This document shows, piece after piece, positions 16,103 through 24,679 of a DNA stretch of 33,997 bases. Source of the DNA: DASRFA01 sp035651755 (GTDB lineage Bacteria > Desulfobacterota > Binatia > UBA12015); NCBI GenBank assembly GCA_035651755.1, contig DASRFA010000025.1, positions 1 to 33,997 of the forward strand, in the 5' to 3' direction. The translations under genes were made by a program, and so were the position numbers. Each line of letters starts with the position of its first letter. The first letter of the stretch is position 1. Under the pieces are notes generated by a model, which saw nothing but the letters and a program-made list of their open reading frames with translations, did no database searches and had not been told where the DNA came from.

Positions 16103-17275
16103 CTAGGCGTCGAACGCGACCGGCAGCCGATCGGGCGACCGGAACGCGAGGCCGACGATCCGGCAAGGCTCGCCCGGCACGAGCCGCACGTTCGGGAGCC
16201 GGTCGAGGAGCGCACCGATCGCGACCCGCGCCTCCAGGCGCGCGAGGTTCGATCCGAGGCAGAAGTGCTCGCCGAACCCGAACGCGACGTGATCGGCGAC
16301 GTTCGGGCGGTCGAGGACGAAGCGATCGGGGTCCGGGAAGCGCGTCTCGTCGCGGTTCGCCGACCCGATCGCGAGCATGACGAGCTCGCCGGCCGGGATC
16401 TCGACCCCGCTCACCTCGACGGCCGCGGTCGCCTCGCGCGAGACGTACTGCACCGCGGACTCCCAGCGGAGCGTCTCCTCGATCGCCCGGTCGAGCCGCG
16501 CGCGATCCGCCCGCACCTCCGCGAGGACGTCGGGGTGGCTCAGAAGCGCGTAGATCAGGCTGCCCGTGAGCCGATAGGTCGTCTCCGCGCCGGCCGGAAG
16601 GAGGAGTCGCAGGAAGGAGAGCACCTCCTCGTCTCCGAGGCGCTCGCCCTCGACCTCGGTATGGACCAGCTCGCTCACGAGATCGGCGCGCGGCTCGCGC
16701 CGGCGCTCCTCGAGGATCGGCCGGAGGTAGTCGACGATCTTCTCCGCCGCGGCGAACCCGCGCGCCGGGTCGTCGCTGATCGAGATGAGGTCCAGCGCCC
16801 AGTGGTGGAACTGCTCGAAGTCCCGGATCGGAAGGCCGAGGACGTGCGCCATCACGCGCAGCGGGAACGTGAACGTGAACTGCGAGACCAGGTCCGCCGT
16901 GCCGTCGCGCTCGATGCCGTCGATCAGGCGGTGGACGACCTCGGTCACGACGTCCTGGAGCCCGTCGCGCAGCGCGCGCGGCGAGAAGGCGGGCGTGACG
17001 AGGCGCCGCTGCCGGAGGTGCTCGCGTCCCTCGAGCTCGAGGATCGTCCGTCCCATGACGAGCCCGATGCCGCGCGCGTTGCCGCGCGACGAGAACGTCG
17101 CCGAGTCCTTGAGCGCGCGGACGACGTCGTCGTAGCGGGTGACCATGGTCGTCGTGCCGAGCGGTCCCGTGAGCGCGATCACCGGGCGCTCGTGGCGAAG
17201 CCGCCGGTAGACGGCGTAGGGATCCTCGACGGGACTCATCATCCCGCCGCCGAAGAGCGCGGTCGCGGACTGCAT
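16103..17275 (-). CDS. Cytochrome P450
   Basis: A 390-residue soluble bacterial P450 monooxygenase. The I-helix oxygen motif is AGAETT (228-233), the K-helix ExxR is Glu267-Arg270, and the haem-binding loop FGFGEHFCLG places the thiolate ligand at Cys339. Length and motifs match class I bacterial P450s that need a separate ferredoxin and reductase; neither is found in the window. GGAGG stands 5 nt before the ATG at 17275. A sigma70-like promoter and an overlapping AT-rich palindrome lie 44-81 nt upstream, which suggests ligand-dependent repression. The substrate is unknown, but acyl-CoA ligases and F420 oxidoreductases in the region are compatible with terpenoid, sterol-like or alkyl substrates. 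Confidence 0.95.
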   Translation of the reverse strand: MQSATALFGGGMMSPVEDPYAVYRRLRHERPVIALTGPLGTTTMVTRYDDVVRALKDSATFSSRGNARGIGLVMGRTILELEGREHLRQRRLVTPAFSPRALRDGLQDVVTEVVHRLIDGIERDGTADLVSQFTFTFPLRVMAHVLGLPIRDFEQFHHWALDLISISDDPARGFAAAEKIVDYLRPILEERRREPRADLVSELVHTEVEGERLGDEEVLSFLRLLLPAGAETTYRLTGSLIYALLSHPDVLAEVRADRARLDRAIEETLRWESAVQYVSREATAAVEVSGVEIPAGELVMLAIGSANRDETRFPDPDRFVLDRPNVADHVAFGFGEHFCLGSNLARLEARVAIGALLDRLPNVRLVPGEPCRIVGLAFRSPDRLPVAFDA

Positions 17276-17318
17276 CGTCGCCTCCGATGCCGGGCTCGAG
17301 ATCGCCCGAGCGCACGCC

Positions 17319-17347
17319 AATCTAGTTTGGTCGATTGATTGAATCAA
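17319..17347 (-). promoter_or_regulatory. Predicted sigma70-type promoter of the P450 gene
   Basis: On the minus strand TTGATT (17347-17342) serves as a -35 box and TAGATT (17324-17319) as a -10 box with exactly 17 nt between them; each matches four of six consensus bases. The predicted transcript would start about 35-40 nt before the P450 ATG, leaving a leader that carries the GGAGG ribosome site. Confidence 0.5.
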
Positions 17348-17356
17348 CTGACCAAA
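17326..17356. promoter_or_regulatory. Imperfect 31-bp palindrome, candidate repressor operator
   Basis: The arms read TTTGGTC, two mismatched bases, TTGATT, one central base, AATCAA, two mismatched bases, GACCAAA: 26 of 30 non-central positions are symmetric. It is far richer in A/T than the flanks and covers the -35 box and spacer of the predicted P450 promoter. Length and symmetry are like operators bound by TetR-type dimers. No TetR-family gene lies in the window, so the regulator is unknown. Confidence 0.6.
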
Positions 17357-17372
17357 TGGTCGGCGCGTCCCC

Positions 17373-19829
17373 TCAGAGCGACTTGAGGAAGGCGATCAGC
17401 GCGTCGCGCTCGAAGGTCGACAGCGCGAGGAAGCGGTCGCGCGACGCGGTCGCCTCGCCGCCGTGGGCGACGATCGCGTCCTCGAGCGTCGCGGCGCGGC
17501 CGTCGTGCAGGTACGGAGCGCTTCGGCCGACGCCCCAGAGCGGCGCCGTCCGGAACTCGCTGCCGCTCGCGTCGCCGTCGGCGATCCCGTCGGCGAGTCC
17601 CGGGCCCATGTCGTGCAGCAGGAGGTCCGAGTAGAGCCACGCAGGCTTGTTGTGGAGGACCTTCGTCGAGCTCGGCCCGGTGCGGATCTTGTCGACGTGG
17701 CAGAGCTGGCAGCGCGCCTTCCGGAATGACCGCTTCCCGAAGTTCGTCTCCGGCGTCGCCTTCGGCACGGCGAGCGGTGCGAGCAGGCGGAGGAAGTCGG
17801 TCGAGCCGGCGATGCCCGTGCCGTCGTCCTCCGGATCGGGCGCCGGATCGCAGGCGGGCGGGGCGCCCTGCGGCGGCAGGTCGCTCGCGCGGGTCGGCGA
17901 AGTGATGCCGATCTCGTGCAGCGTGTGATCGGGCAGAAGCTCGGCGAGCGACGGCGCCGACGCCTTCCACCCGAAGCGCCCGAGCCGTCCCCCGACCATG
18001 TTGGGGCGACCGGAGATGCCGTCGTGGTTGCGATCGTCGGGATCGGCGCGCCGGAGGATGACGTCGTCGCGGAGCCCGTCGATCAAGCCGGCGCCGAAGG
18101 CGGCCGGCGTGTCGCGCAGCGCGACGACGTTCGCCGTGCCCGGCACGGTCTCCGGCGGCTGCGTGCAGCCTGCGTCCTCGAGGCCGCGGTCCTGGAGGTC
18201 GGGCCCGCCCTCCGCCGGCAGCGGATCGAAGGTGCCGCCGGAGGTGCGCCCGAACAGGGTCACACGCCGCGGACTCGAGCCGCCGATCGCGGGGAAGTTG
18301 TGGCACTCCGCGCAGCTCGAGCCGTTGAACGCGGGCCCGAGGCCCGTCGCCGCCGTCTCGATCTCGGCGAAGCGCTGGAGGCCCGCGTCGAAGAGCGCGG
18401 CCTCGGCGAGCGTCAAGCGCGCGTACGGGATCGGCTCGCAGGCATCGCTCGGCAGCTGGTCGGGGTTCGGCAGGATCGCGCAGTTGTCGCAGCGATCTCC
18501 GACCCCGTCGCCGTCGCGGTCGCTCTGGTCCGGGTTCCCGCGTTCGGGGCAGTTGTCGACCGGGCAAGTGTCGCCGGGACGGCCGAAGCCGTCGTGGTCG
18601 ACGTCGTTGCACGGATCGCACTCGTCGCCGAGGCCGTCGCCGTCGGAGTCCGTCTGATCGGAGCTCGCGAGGTCGGGGCAGACGTCGCAGGCGTCGCCGA
18701 AGCCGTCGCCGTCGCGGTCGGCCTGGAGCGGGTCGTACGCGGTCGGGCAGTCGTCGTCCGGGCACGTGTTCGAGGAGAAGAACGGGTTCCCGAAGCCGTC
18801 GCCGTCGGGGTCGGTGCAGGTGTCCCACGGGTTGTCGACGCCGTCGTGGTCGACGTCGGCGATCGCCTCGACGAACTGGAGCAGGTTGCCCGTCGGGTCC
18901 TGGCCGCCGAGCGACGACTGGAGGACGGGATCGCAGGACGTGATCACGGCGTGGTCGACGACGTTGTCGAACGCGCCGCTGAAGCGGAAGCAGGTCGCAG
19001 GGTCCACCACGTACCCTTGCCGCACGGTGTTGTCGTGCGGGAACGTCCAGCCCGGCGGGTTGTCCTCGAGGTAGGCCTGGAAGTTGAACGACGTCCCGTC
19101 GAGAATGTTGCCGTCGAACAGGTTGCCGCTCGACGTGCCGCGCACGTGGACCGGCTTGTCGCGCGCGGTGTTCTTCCGGAAGACGTTGTCGCTCGAATGC
19201 TTGACGTAGAAGGCGGCGGCGCCGGCCTCCTCGGAGACGTTGGCCTCGAGCGTGTTCTGCGTCGCCTGCAGCAGGTAGACGTTCTCGTAGGCGCTCCGAA
19301 GGAAGGTGTTGCCGACCAGCTGCGTCGACTGCGCGCCGGTCCCCATGTGGATCCCCTCGTCGCGGCTGTCGTGGACGACGTTCGCCTCGATGCGGTTCCC
19401 GACCGTCGTGCCCGCCGCCGTCGCGCCGGCGAGGTCGATGCCGTAGGTGTTGTCCCACGACTCGTTGCCGGTGAGGAGGTTCGAGCCGCCGCCGCGGATG
19501 CGGAGGCCGCGCCCGAAACCCGTGACCTTGCAGTTCCGGACAGTCGCACCCGTCGCGGAGTCGACGTTCACGCCGTACAGCGTGTTGCCGCTCGTGCCCG
19601 AGATCGTGTGGCCGGCGCAGTCGAGGACGGCGCCGCTCCGCACGTTCAGGCCGACGTTCGGACACGGCCCGAGGTCGGCCGGCAGGACGGCGGTGCCGTC
19701 CACCGTGTCGCCACACTGGCACGGCACCGCGTTGCCGCAGATCAGGGCGTGGCTCGGCGAAGCGAGCGCGAGAAGGCTCGTGAAGAGCGCGGCGCCGAGG
19801 ACGGCCCGCATGGATTCGACGAAGCGCAT
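17373..19829 (-). CDS. Secreted fusion: parallel beta-helix, TSP3 calcium repeats, di-haem oxidoreductase
   Basis: An 818-residue exported protein in four parts. Residues 1-28 are a signal peptide ending SPSHA. Residues about 30-300 carry NosD/pectin-lyase-like beta-helix repeats (GIDLAG, NRIEANVVHDS, NTFLRSAYENVYLL, NLFDGNILDGT). Residues about 330-465 hold six thrombospondin type 3 calcium motifs of the form DxDGDGxGDxCD. From about 470 to the end it is a DHOR-type di-haem oxidoreductase: haem 1 CAECH (Cys506), haem 2 CQLCH (Cys707), plus GISGRPN, GRFGWKA, DLLLHDMG, EFRTAPLWG and YLHDGRAATLEDAI. DHOR proteins are relatives of bacterial di-haem peroxidases acting in the periplasm. The ATG at 19829 is used; 19811 is an alternative. 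The carboxylesterase lipoprotein gene ends 59 bp upstream. Electron partner and substrate are unknown. Confidence 0.88.
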   Translation of the reverse strand: MRFVESMRAVLGAALFTSLLALASPSHALICGNAVPCQCGDTVDGTAVLPADLGPCPNVGLNVRSGAVLDCAGHTISGTSGNTLYGVNVDSATGATVRNCKVTGFGRGLRIRGGGSNLLTGNESWDNTYGIDLAGATAAGTTVGNRIEANVVHDSRDEGIHMGTGAQSTQLVGNTFLRSAYENVYLLQATQNTLEANVSEEAGAAAFYVKHSSDNVFRKNTARDKPVHVRGTSSGNLFDGNILDGTSFNFQAYLEDNPPGWTFPHDNTVRQGYVVDPATCFRFSGAFDNVVDHAVITSCDPVLQSSLGGQDPTGNLLQFVEAIADVDHDGVDNPWDTCTDPDGDGFGNPFFSSNTCPDDDCPTAYDPLQADRDGDGFGDACDVCPDLASSDQTDSDGDGLGDECDPCNDVDHDGFGRPGDTCPVDNCPERGNPDQSDRDGDGVGDRCDNCAILPNPDQLPSDACEPIPYARLTLAEAALFDAGLQRFAEIETAATGLGPAFNGSSCAECHNFPAIGGSSPRRVTLFGRTSGGTFDPLPAEGGPDLQDRGLEDAGCTQPPETVPGTANVVALRDTPAAFGAGLIDGLRDDVILRRADPDDRNHDGISGRPNMVGGRLGRFGWKASAPSLAELLPDHTLHEIGITSPTRASDLPPQGAPPACDPAPDPEDDGTGIAGSTDFLRLLAPLAVPKATPETNFGKRSFRKARCQLCHVDKIRTGPSSTKVLHNKPAWLYSDLLLHDMGPGLADGIADGDASGSEFRTAPLWGVGRSAPYLHDGRAATLEDAIVAHGGEATASRDRFLALSTFERDALIAFLKSL

Positions 19830-19888
19830 GAGTCCCGGGGCGCGCAAGATCCGGCGCGGACGACGCTATACGCCGGGCTCGGCTCGGG

Positions 19889-21556
19889 TCAACGCGGAAC
19901 TCCGGCCGTGGCCGCGGCCGCCATCGCGTCGAAGACCGACTGGTTCAGGTCGTATCCGATGCCATCCCAGAAATCGCAGTTCGCGATGGGGTCGGCCGCG
20001 GTCGAGAGGTCGGGAGTGTCGAAGATCAGGTAGCCCGTGCCCGCGGCGGTGAACGGCGGCCAGCGGAACGCGCCTCCGTGGTTCGGGTCGAGGTCGCGCG
20101 CGAACGACGCCCAGTAGCCGACCATCTCGTCCGACAGCCGCGCCTGCTCGGGCGTGAACTCGATCCCGATCTGGCGATCGGCGTGGAACACGAACGGCAC
20201 CTCGTCGCCGTGGCAGGCCTCGCCGGCGCACTGAGGGAACTGCCCCTGCCAGATGTTGAGAGACGTCTCGTCGAACTCGTAGTTCCAGATCGTCGCGCGC
20301 GCCTGGCGCGCGACGAAGCGGTTCGCGCAGCCGAAGAGGTAGTCGTTCGCGACGCTCGACAGGTTCGCGGTGTTGTCGCCGTTCTCGTTCACCCCGTAGA
20401 GCGCGACGATCGCCGGAACGTTTTCCGCGCCGAAGATGACCGCGAGCGTCGACCGGTACACGCCGGCGCTGATCTGCCCGCCGAGCACCTGCGCGAGGCC
20501 GGCGATGAAGATCGTGCCCTCATCGTGGTTCGTCCCGAGGAGCGTCGGCACCGTCAGCGCGCCGCGCTCCGCCGCGATCGTCGGATCGTCGACCACGAAC
20601 GTCCCGTCGACCACCGGTGGGAAGACGAGGAAGCCGGCGAGGCGAGCGCCGAAGAGGCTCAGGAGCTGGAGCTGCGTGTTCTCCTGCGCCGCCAGGATGT
20701 CGTCGGCCGGGACGGCGCGCAGGCACGCCAGGTCGCCCGGTTCGCAGCCCACCAGCATCGCGAACTCGACCGCGACGACCACCGCCTGCGGCGGCTGCTT
20801 GTACGGGATGCCGAAGGGATTGCTCTCCATCAGGATCGCGCGGAAGAGCCCGGCGCTCGACGGGATCGAAAGGCCGTGGAGGCCGATCGACATCGCGCCC
20901 GCGCTCTCGCCGAAGAGCGTCACCTTGGCCGGGTCGCCGCCGAAGCCGGCGACGTTGTCCTGGACCCACCGGAACGCGAGCTGCTGGTCCATGAGGCCGT
21001 AGTTGCCGGTCAAGCCGGGAAACCCGGCGAGGAAGCCGAGCGCGCCGACGCGGTAGTTGAGCGTCACGACGACGACGTTCCGACTCGCGGCGATGTAGGC
21101 GCCGTCGTACACCGGGACCGACGTCCCGCCGTGGGTGAACGAGCCGCCGTAGACCCAGACGAGGACCGGCAGCCGACCGCTCTCGCCCGCCCCGATCGGC
21201 CGCCAGACGTTGACCGTCAAGCAATCCTCGCTCGTCCCCGCCGTCGGGCCGAAGGGCGGGTCGAGCGTCTGCGGGCAGGCGGGGCCGCTCGCCGTCGCCT
21301 GGATCACGTCCCGGGAGCGCGCCTTCGGGAGGGGCGGCGTCCAGCGGTTGGCTCCGGCGGTCGTCTCGCCGAACGGGATGCCGCGGAACGCTTCGACGCG
21401 CTCGCCGCCCAGGTCCGGCACCTCTTCGATCGTTCCGCACACCTCGCCGCTCGTCGTGTCGACGATTCCGGTCGGACAGCCGCTGCGGTCCGAGCACGCC
21501 CCGACCAAGCCCGCCGCGACGAGCGCGATCGCCGCCGCCGTCGTCTTTGCCACCAT
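19889..21556 (-). CDS. Type-B carboxylesterase lipoprotein
   Basis: A 555-residue member of the carboxylesterase/cholinesterase family (para-nitrobenzyl-esterase-like). The N-terminus MVAKTTAAAIALVAAGLVGAC has lipobox VGAC with the lipidated Cys at position 21, so the enzyme should be membrane-anchored outside the cytoplasm. EDCLTVNVW (110-118) is the second family signature; the nucleophile is Ser218 in FGESAGA, the acid Glu346 in GTNHDEG, and the base His449 in ACHGDE. The oxyanion loop is GGSF. A strong GGGGGGAGGG ribosome site precedes the ATG. It is likely transcribed together with the downstream di-haem fusion protein, and divergently from the multi-TM protein at 21701. Substrates would be esters in the periplasm or at the cell surface. 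Confidence 0.93.
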   Translation of the reverse strand: MVAKTTAAAIALVAAGLVGACSDRSGCPTGIVDTTSGEVCGTIEEVPDLGGERVEAFRGIPFGETTAGANRWTPPLPKARSRDVIQATASGPACPQTLDPPFGPTAGTSEDCLTVNVWRPIGAGESGRLPVLVWVYGGSFTHGGTSVPVYDGAYIAASRNVVVVTLNYRVGALGFLAGFPGLTGNYGLMDQQLAFRWVQDNVAGFGGDPAKVTLFGESAGAMSIGLHGLSIPSSAGLFRAILMESNPFGIPYKQPPQAVVVAVEFAMLVGCEPGDLACLRAVPADDILAAQENTQLQLLSLFGARLAGFLVFPPVVDGTFVVDDPTIAAERGALTVPTLLGTNHDEGTIFIAGLAQVLGGQISAGVYRSTLAVIFGAENVPAIVALYGVNENGDNTANLSSVANDYLFGCANRFVARQARATIWNYEFDETSLNIWQGQFPQCAGEACHGDEVPFVFHADRQIGIEFTPEQARLSDEMVGYWASFARDLDPNHGGAFRWPPFTAAGTGYLIFDTPDLSTAADPIANCDFWDGIGYDLNQSVFDAMAAAATAGVPR

Positions 21557-21700
21557 CGCCCTCCCCCCTCGGTCCGCCGCCGTAGCGATCGCCGTCATGC
21601 CGGATCGCCCCGGACGACGCCAATCGCGCCGGTTGTCATGGTGTCGCTGCGGCGGACTCCAGGCGCTTGTGCGGCGAGCTCGCGGCGGTAGAAAGGCGCG

Positions 21701-22471
21701 GTGCCGCCCCCGGCCACGCCGACTTCGCCCGCGACTGCCCGCGCCGGCGCCGGGTTCGGATCGCGCGCGGCCGGCGCTTGCGCGATCGCGGGCAGCGCGG
21801 CGCTCTTCCTCGGCACGTGGCTCCACCCGATGTCCGCGGACCCGAACGATGCGCGAGCCGCCTTCGCGGAGTACGCGGCCGATCGCCTCTGGGTCGCGAG
21901 CCACTTGACCCAGCTCGCCGGCGTCGCGCTCGTGACGGCGGCGCTCGTCTTTCTCGCGCGCCGCCTCGAGGAGCGGGTCGCGAGCGGCTGGGAGCGGATC
22001 GCTGCCGCGGGCGCGATCGCGAGCCTCGCCGTCGCGGGCGCGCTCCAGGCGGTCGACGGGATCGCACTGAAGGCGATGGTCGACGCGTGGGCACGGGCGG
22101 GCGCGGGCGAGAAGGACGCCGCGTTCCGCGCGGCCTTCGCCGTCCGCGAGGTCGAGGTCGGCCTCGCGAGCATGCTGGGTCTCTTCCTCGGAGCGACCGC
22201 GACGCTTTACGGCATCGCGCTCCTCGCAGATCGCACCGCGCCGCGCTGGCTCGGCGCGCTCGCGATCGCGGGCGGCGTGCCGACATTCGCGGGCGGCGTC
22301 GCGACCGCGGCGAGCGGCTTCTCCGACACGGCGATGGCGCTCAGCATGCCGTCCGGCCTCCTCCTCATGGCCTGGATGGTCGCGGTCGGGGTCGCGCTCT
22401 GGCGCGACCCCGACCGCGGCGCGCCACCAGACCCGGCGCACCCGGCCCACCCGGCGCGCCCGGCCGCGTGA
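21701..22471 (+). CDS. Multi-TM membrane protein (DUF4386-like)
   Basis: A 256-residue protein with about six hydrophobic segments, among them AAGACAIAGSAALFLGTWL (22-40), QLAGVALVTAALVFLA, GLASMLGLFLGATATLYGIALL and MPSGLLLMAWMVAVGVALW. The spacing and the conserved-looking HPMSADPN after the first segment resemble DUF4386-type proteins, whose function is unknown. The GTG start at 21701 has AAAGG 5 nt upstream. The C-terminus is a low-complexity run of PAHPAHPARPAA. The F420 oxidoreductase gene begins 44 bp after its stop, so the two may be co-transcribed. I make no functional claim. Confidence 0.75.
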   Translation: MPPPATPTSPATARAGAGFGSRAAGACAIAGSAALFLGTWLHPMSADPNDARAAFAEYAADRLWVASHLTQLAGVALVTAALVFLARRLEERVASGWERIAAAGAIASLAVAGALQAVDGIALKAMVDAWARAGAGEKDAAFRAAFAVREVEVGLASMLGLFLGATATLYGIALLADRTAPRWLGALAIAGGVPTFAGGVATAASGFSDTAMALSMPSGLLLMAWMVAVGVALWRDPDRGAPPDPAHPAHPARPAA

Positions 22472-22515
22472 CGCGCCAGCTTCCGGGCGGACGCCCGATC
22501 GCGTACACCGGGCGC

Positions 22516-23544
22516 ATGAAGGTCGACGGCATCCTTCCCTTCGAGCTGCCGCGCGTCCCCGATCGCGCCCGCGAGCTCGAGCGCCTCGGCTACGACGCGG
22601 CGATGTCGGCCGAGGTCGCGAACGAGCCGTTCCTGCCGCTCGCGCTGGCGGCCGAGCACACCGAGCGCCTTCAGCTCATGACTTCGGTCGCGGTCGCCTT
22701 CGCGCGCAACCCGATGACGCTCGCACAGGTCGCACACGACCTGAACGCGTACTCCAAGGGTCGCTTCCTGCTCGGCGTCGGGACGCAGGTGCGCGCGCAC
22801 GTCACGCGCCGCTTCAGCATGCCGTGGTCGCGACCCGCCGCCCGCATGCGCGAGTTCATCCTCGCCATGCGCGCGATCTGGGACGCCTGGTACTTCGGCG
22901 CGAAGCTCGAGTTCCGCGGTGAGTTCTACCAGCACACGCTCATGACTCCGATGTTCACGCCGCGCGACGTCACGTACGGGCCGCCGCGCGTCCTCCTGGC
23001 CGGCGTGAACCCGCGCATCACGGAGGTCGCGGGCGAGGTCGCCGACGGCTTCGTCGCGCACGGCTTCACGACCGCTCGCTACCTCCGCGAGGTGACGGTC
23101 CCCGCGATCGAGCGCGGCCTCGCGAAGGCCCGCCGCCGCCGGAGCGACTTCGCGCTCTGCTGCCCCGTGTTCATCGTGACCGGAGCGAACGACCGGGCGA
23201 TGGACGCGTCGCGCGCGATGGTCAAGGGCCAAATCTCCTTCTACGGCTCGACGCCGTCGTACCGACCGGTCCTCGACCTGCACGGCTGGGGTGCCCTCGG
23301 CGAGGAGCTGCACGAGATGTCGCGCCGCGGCGCGTGGGCCGAGATGGGAGACCGCGTGACCGACGACGTGCTGGATGCGTTCGCGGTCGTCGCGCGCCCG
23401 GAGGAGCTCCCCGAGCGGATCGCGGAGCGCTGCGGCGGGCTCGTCGATCGACTGGCGTTCACGGCCGCGCTCGACGACCCGGACCAGCTCGCCGAGGTGG
23501 TGCGGCGCGTGCGCGCGGCGGCCGGCGCGCCCGCCGCGCGCTGA
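22516..23544 (+). CDS. LLM-class F420-dependent oxidoreductase (TIGR03617-like)
   Basis: A 342-residue luciferase-like monooxygenase-fold enzyme that resembles the MSMEG_2256 group of F420-dependent oxidoreductases. Supporting features are the N-terminal barrel strand KVDGILPFE, the block TSVAVAFARNPMTLAQVAHDLNAYSKGRFLLGVGTQV (residues about 56-92, split: ARNPMTLAQ and GRFLLGVGTQV), and YGPPRVLLAGVNPRITEVAGEVADGF (PRVLLAGVNP, AGEVADGF). The family transfers hydride with deazaflavin F420, which implies the host makes F420; no F420 biosynthesis gene is in the window. ATG 22516 lacks a strong ribosome site. Substrate unknown. Confidence 0.9.
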   Translation: MKVDGILPFELPRVPDRARELERLGYDAAMSAEVANEPFLPLALAAEHTERLQLMTSVAVAFARNPMTLAQVAHDLNAYSKGRFLLGVGTQVRAHVTRRFSMPWSRPAARMREFILAMRAIWDAWYFGAKLEFRGEFYQHTLMTPMFTPRDVTYGPPRVLLAGVNPRITEVAGEVADGFVAHGFTTARYLREVTVPAIERGLAKARRRRSDFALCCPVFIVTGANDRAMDASRAMVKGQISFYGSTPSYRPVLDLHGWGALGEELHEMSRRGAWAEMGDRVTDDVLDAFAVVARPEELPERIAERCGGLVDRLAFTAALDDPDQLAEVVRRVRAAAGAPAAR

Positions 23545-23658
23545 ACGGCGGCGCGACGCCAACGCAAGCGCCTTGCGTTGCCACGGCGCGTCGCGACCCG
23601 CCCCGATCGCGCATTTCCTGCTCGAAGAGGCCTTGGCACGCGCGGATAATCGCGCCCC

Positions 23659-24633
23659 ATGCGAGCTCGAATGCACCGCTTCCTGCACGAGCAAGCGACC
23701 AGGATCCTGACCGCGCCCCTCGGAAGCTACCTGCGCTCGTCCGGGCAGGACGTCGACCGGCTGAAGCGGCACGTGCGGAAGGGCGACGTGCTGCTGGTCT
23801 GCGGCGACCAGCGCGTGAGCGAGGTCATCCGATACTTGACGCAGAGCTCCTGGTCGCACTCCGCCATCTACGTCGGCGACGAGCTGCTGCGGCGCCACCC
23901 CGAGCGCGCGCGCGAGCTCGAGTCGCGCTGGGGCGACGACGCGCACCACCTGATCGTCGAGGCGATCGTCGAGGAAGGCGTCGTCGCCTCGCCGATCTCG
24001 AAGTACCGCGGCTTCCACCTCCGGCTCTGCCGCCCGTTCGGCCTCGAGTCCGACGACCTCTCGACGGTCATGGACGAGGCGATCGCGCAGATCGGCGGCG
24101 AGTACGACGTGACGAACCTGCTCGACCTCGCGCGCTACTTCCTTCCGGTCTCGCTGGTGCCCGCGCGCTTCCGGCGGGAGGCGCTCGCCTTCGGGAGCGG
24201 CCGGCCGACCGAGGTCATCTGCTCGTCGATGATCGCGCGCGCGTTCGACGCGGTCGGCTTCCCGATCCTGCCTCGCACGGAGGAGGAGGCCGCCGTCGCG
24301 GCGGCGAACGGCGCACGCGCGCGCCGCCGCTACCACGTCGACGTCGAGGCTCCGAGCTGGCCGTCGCGCCGGCCGCTCGCGCGCGACCTGCGCCGGAGCG
24401 AGCGGCCGCACTCTCTCATCACGCCGCGCGACTTCGATCTCTCGCCGTACTTCGAGATCGTCAAGTTCAGCCTCATCGAGGGCTCGCGCGACGACGCGCC
24501 GGCGGCCGAGACGTCGCGCGCGAACGGCTTCCGCCACCGGCGCGGCTCGCCGCTCTGGCGAAGGCTTGCACGCTGGACGCATCCGGAGCAAAACGGCGCG
24601 GTCGCGCTCGAGAGCCGCGCCGCCGGGGGCTGA
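23659..24633 (+). CDS. YiiX/YebB-like NlpC/P60-fold cysteine hydrolase
   Basis: A 324-residue protein of the circularly permuted NlpC/P60 group (peptidase family C92-like, YiiX/YaeF). In this arrangement the His comes before the Cys, as seen here: His67 in SSWSHSAIYVGD, Glu101 in LIVEAIVEEG, and Cys188 in TEVICSSMIARAF. Members are cysteine hydrolases, possibly acting on lipids or peptides. There is no signal peptide or lipobox; the C-terminal 60 residues are basic and low in complexity. ATG 23659 is preceded by no Shine-Dalgarno but by GATAAT at 23645-23650, which could be a -10 box for a nearly leaderless transcript. The protease gene follows 46 bp downstream, so the three genes up to 26928 may be one unit. 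Confidence 0.82.
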   Translation: MRARMHRFLHEQATRILTAPLGSYLRSSGQDVDRLKRHVRKGDVLLVCGDQRVSEVIRYLTQSSWSHSAIYVGDELLRRHPERARELESRWGDDAHHLIVEAIVEEGVVASPISKYRGFHLRLCRPFGLESDDLSTVMDEAIAQIGGEYDVTNLLDLARYFLPVSLVPARFRREALAFGSGRPTEVICSSMIARAFDAVGFPILPRTEEEAAVAAANGARARRRYHVDVEAPSWPSRRPLARDLRRSERPHSLITPRDFDLSPYFEIVKFSLIEGSRDDAPAAETSRANGFRHRRGSPLWRRLARWTHPEQNGAVALESRAAGG

Positions 24634-24679
24634 GCCGGGGGGCGGCGGCGATCTCGGATCGCGTGTGCGGAGGATGGTT

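Noticed and set aside
17916..20033. 705-codon plus-strand open frame
   Set aside because: Shadow of the beta-helix/di-haem gene, whose haem sites and signal peptide establish the minus strand as coding.
23633..23650. TGGCACG suggesting a sigma54 promoter before the YiiX-like gene
   Set aside because: The -24 half matches, but the -12 TTGC half is absent (GATAA instead), so a sigma70-type -10 is the better reading.
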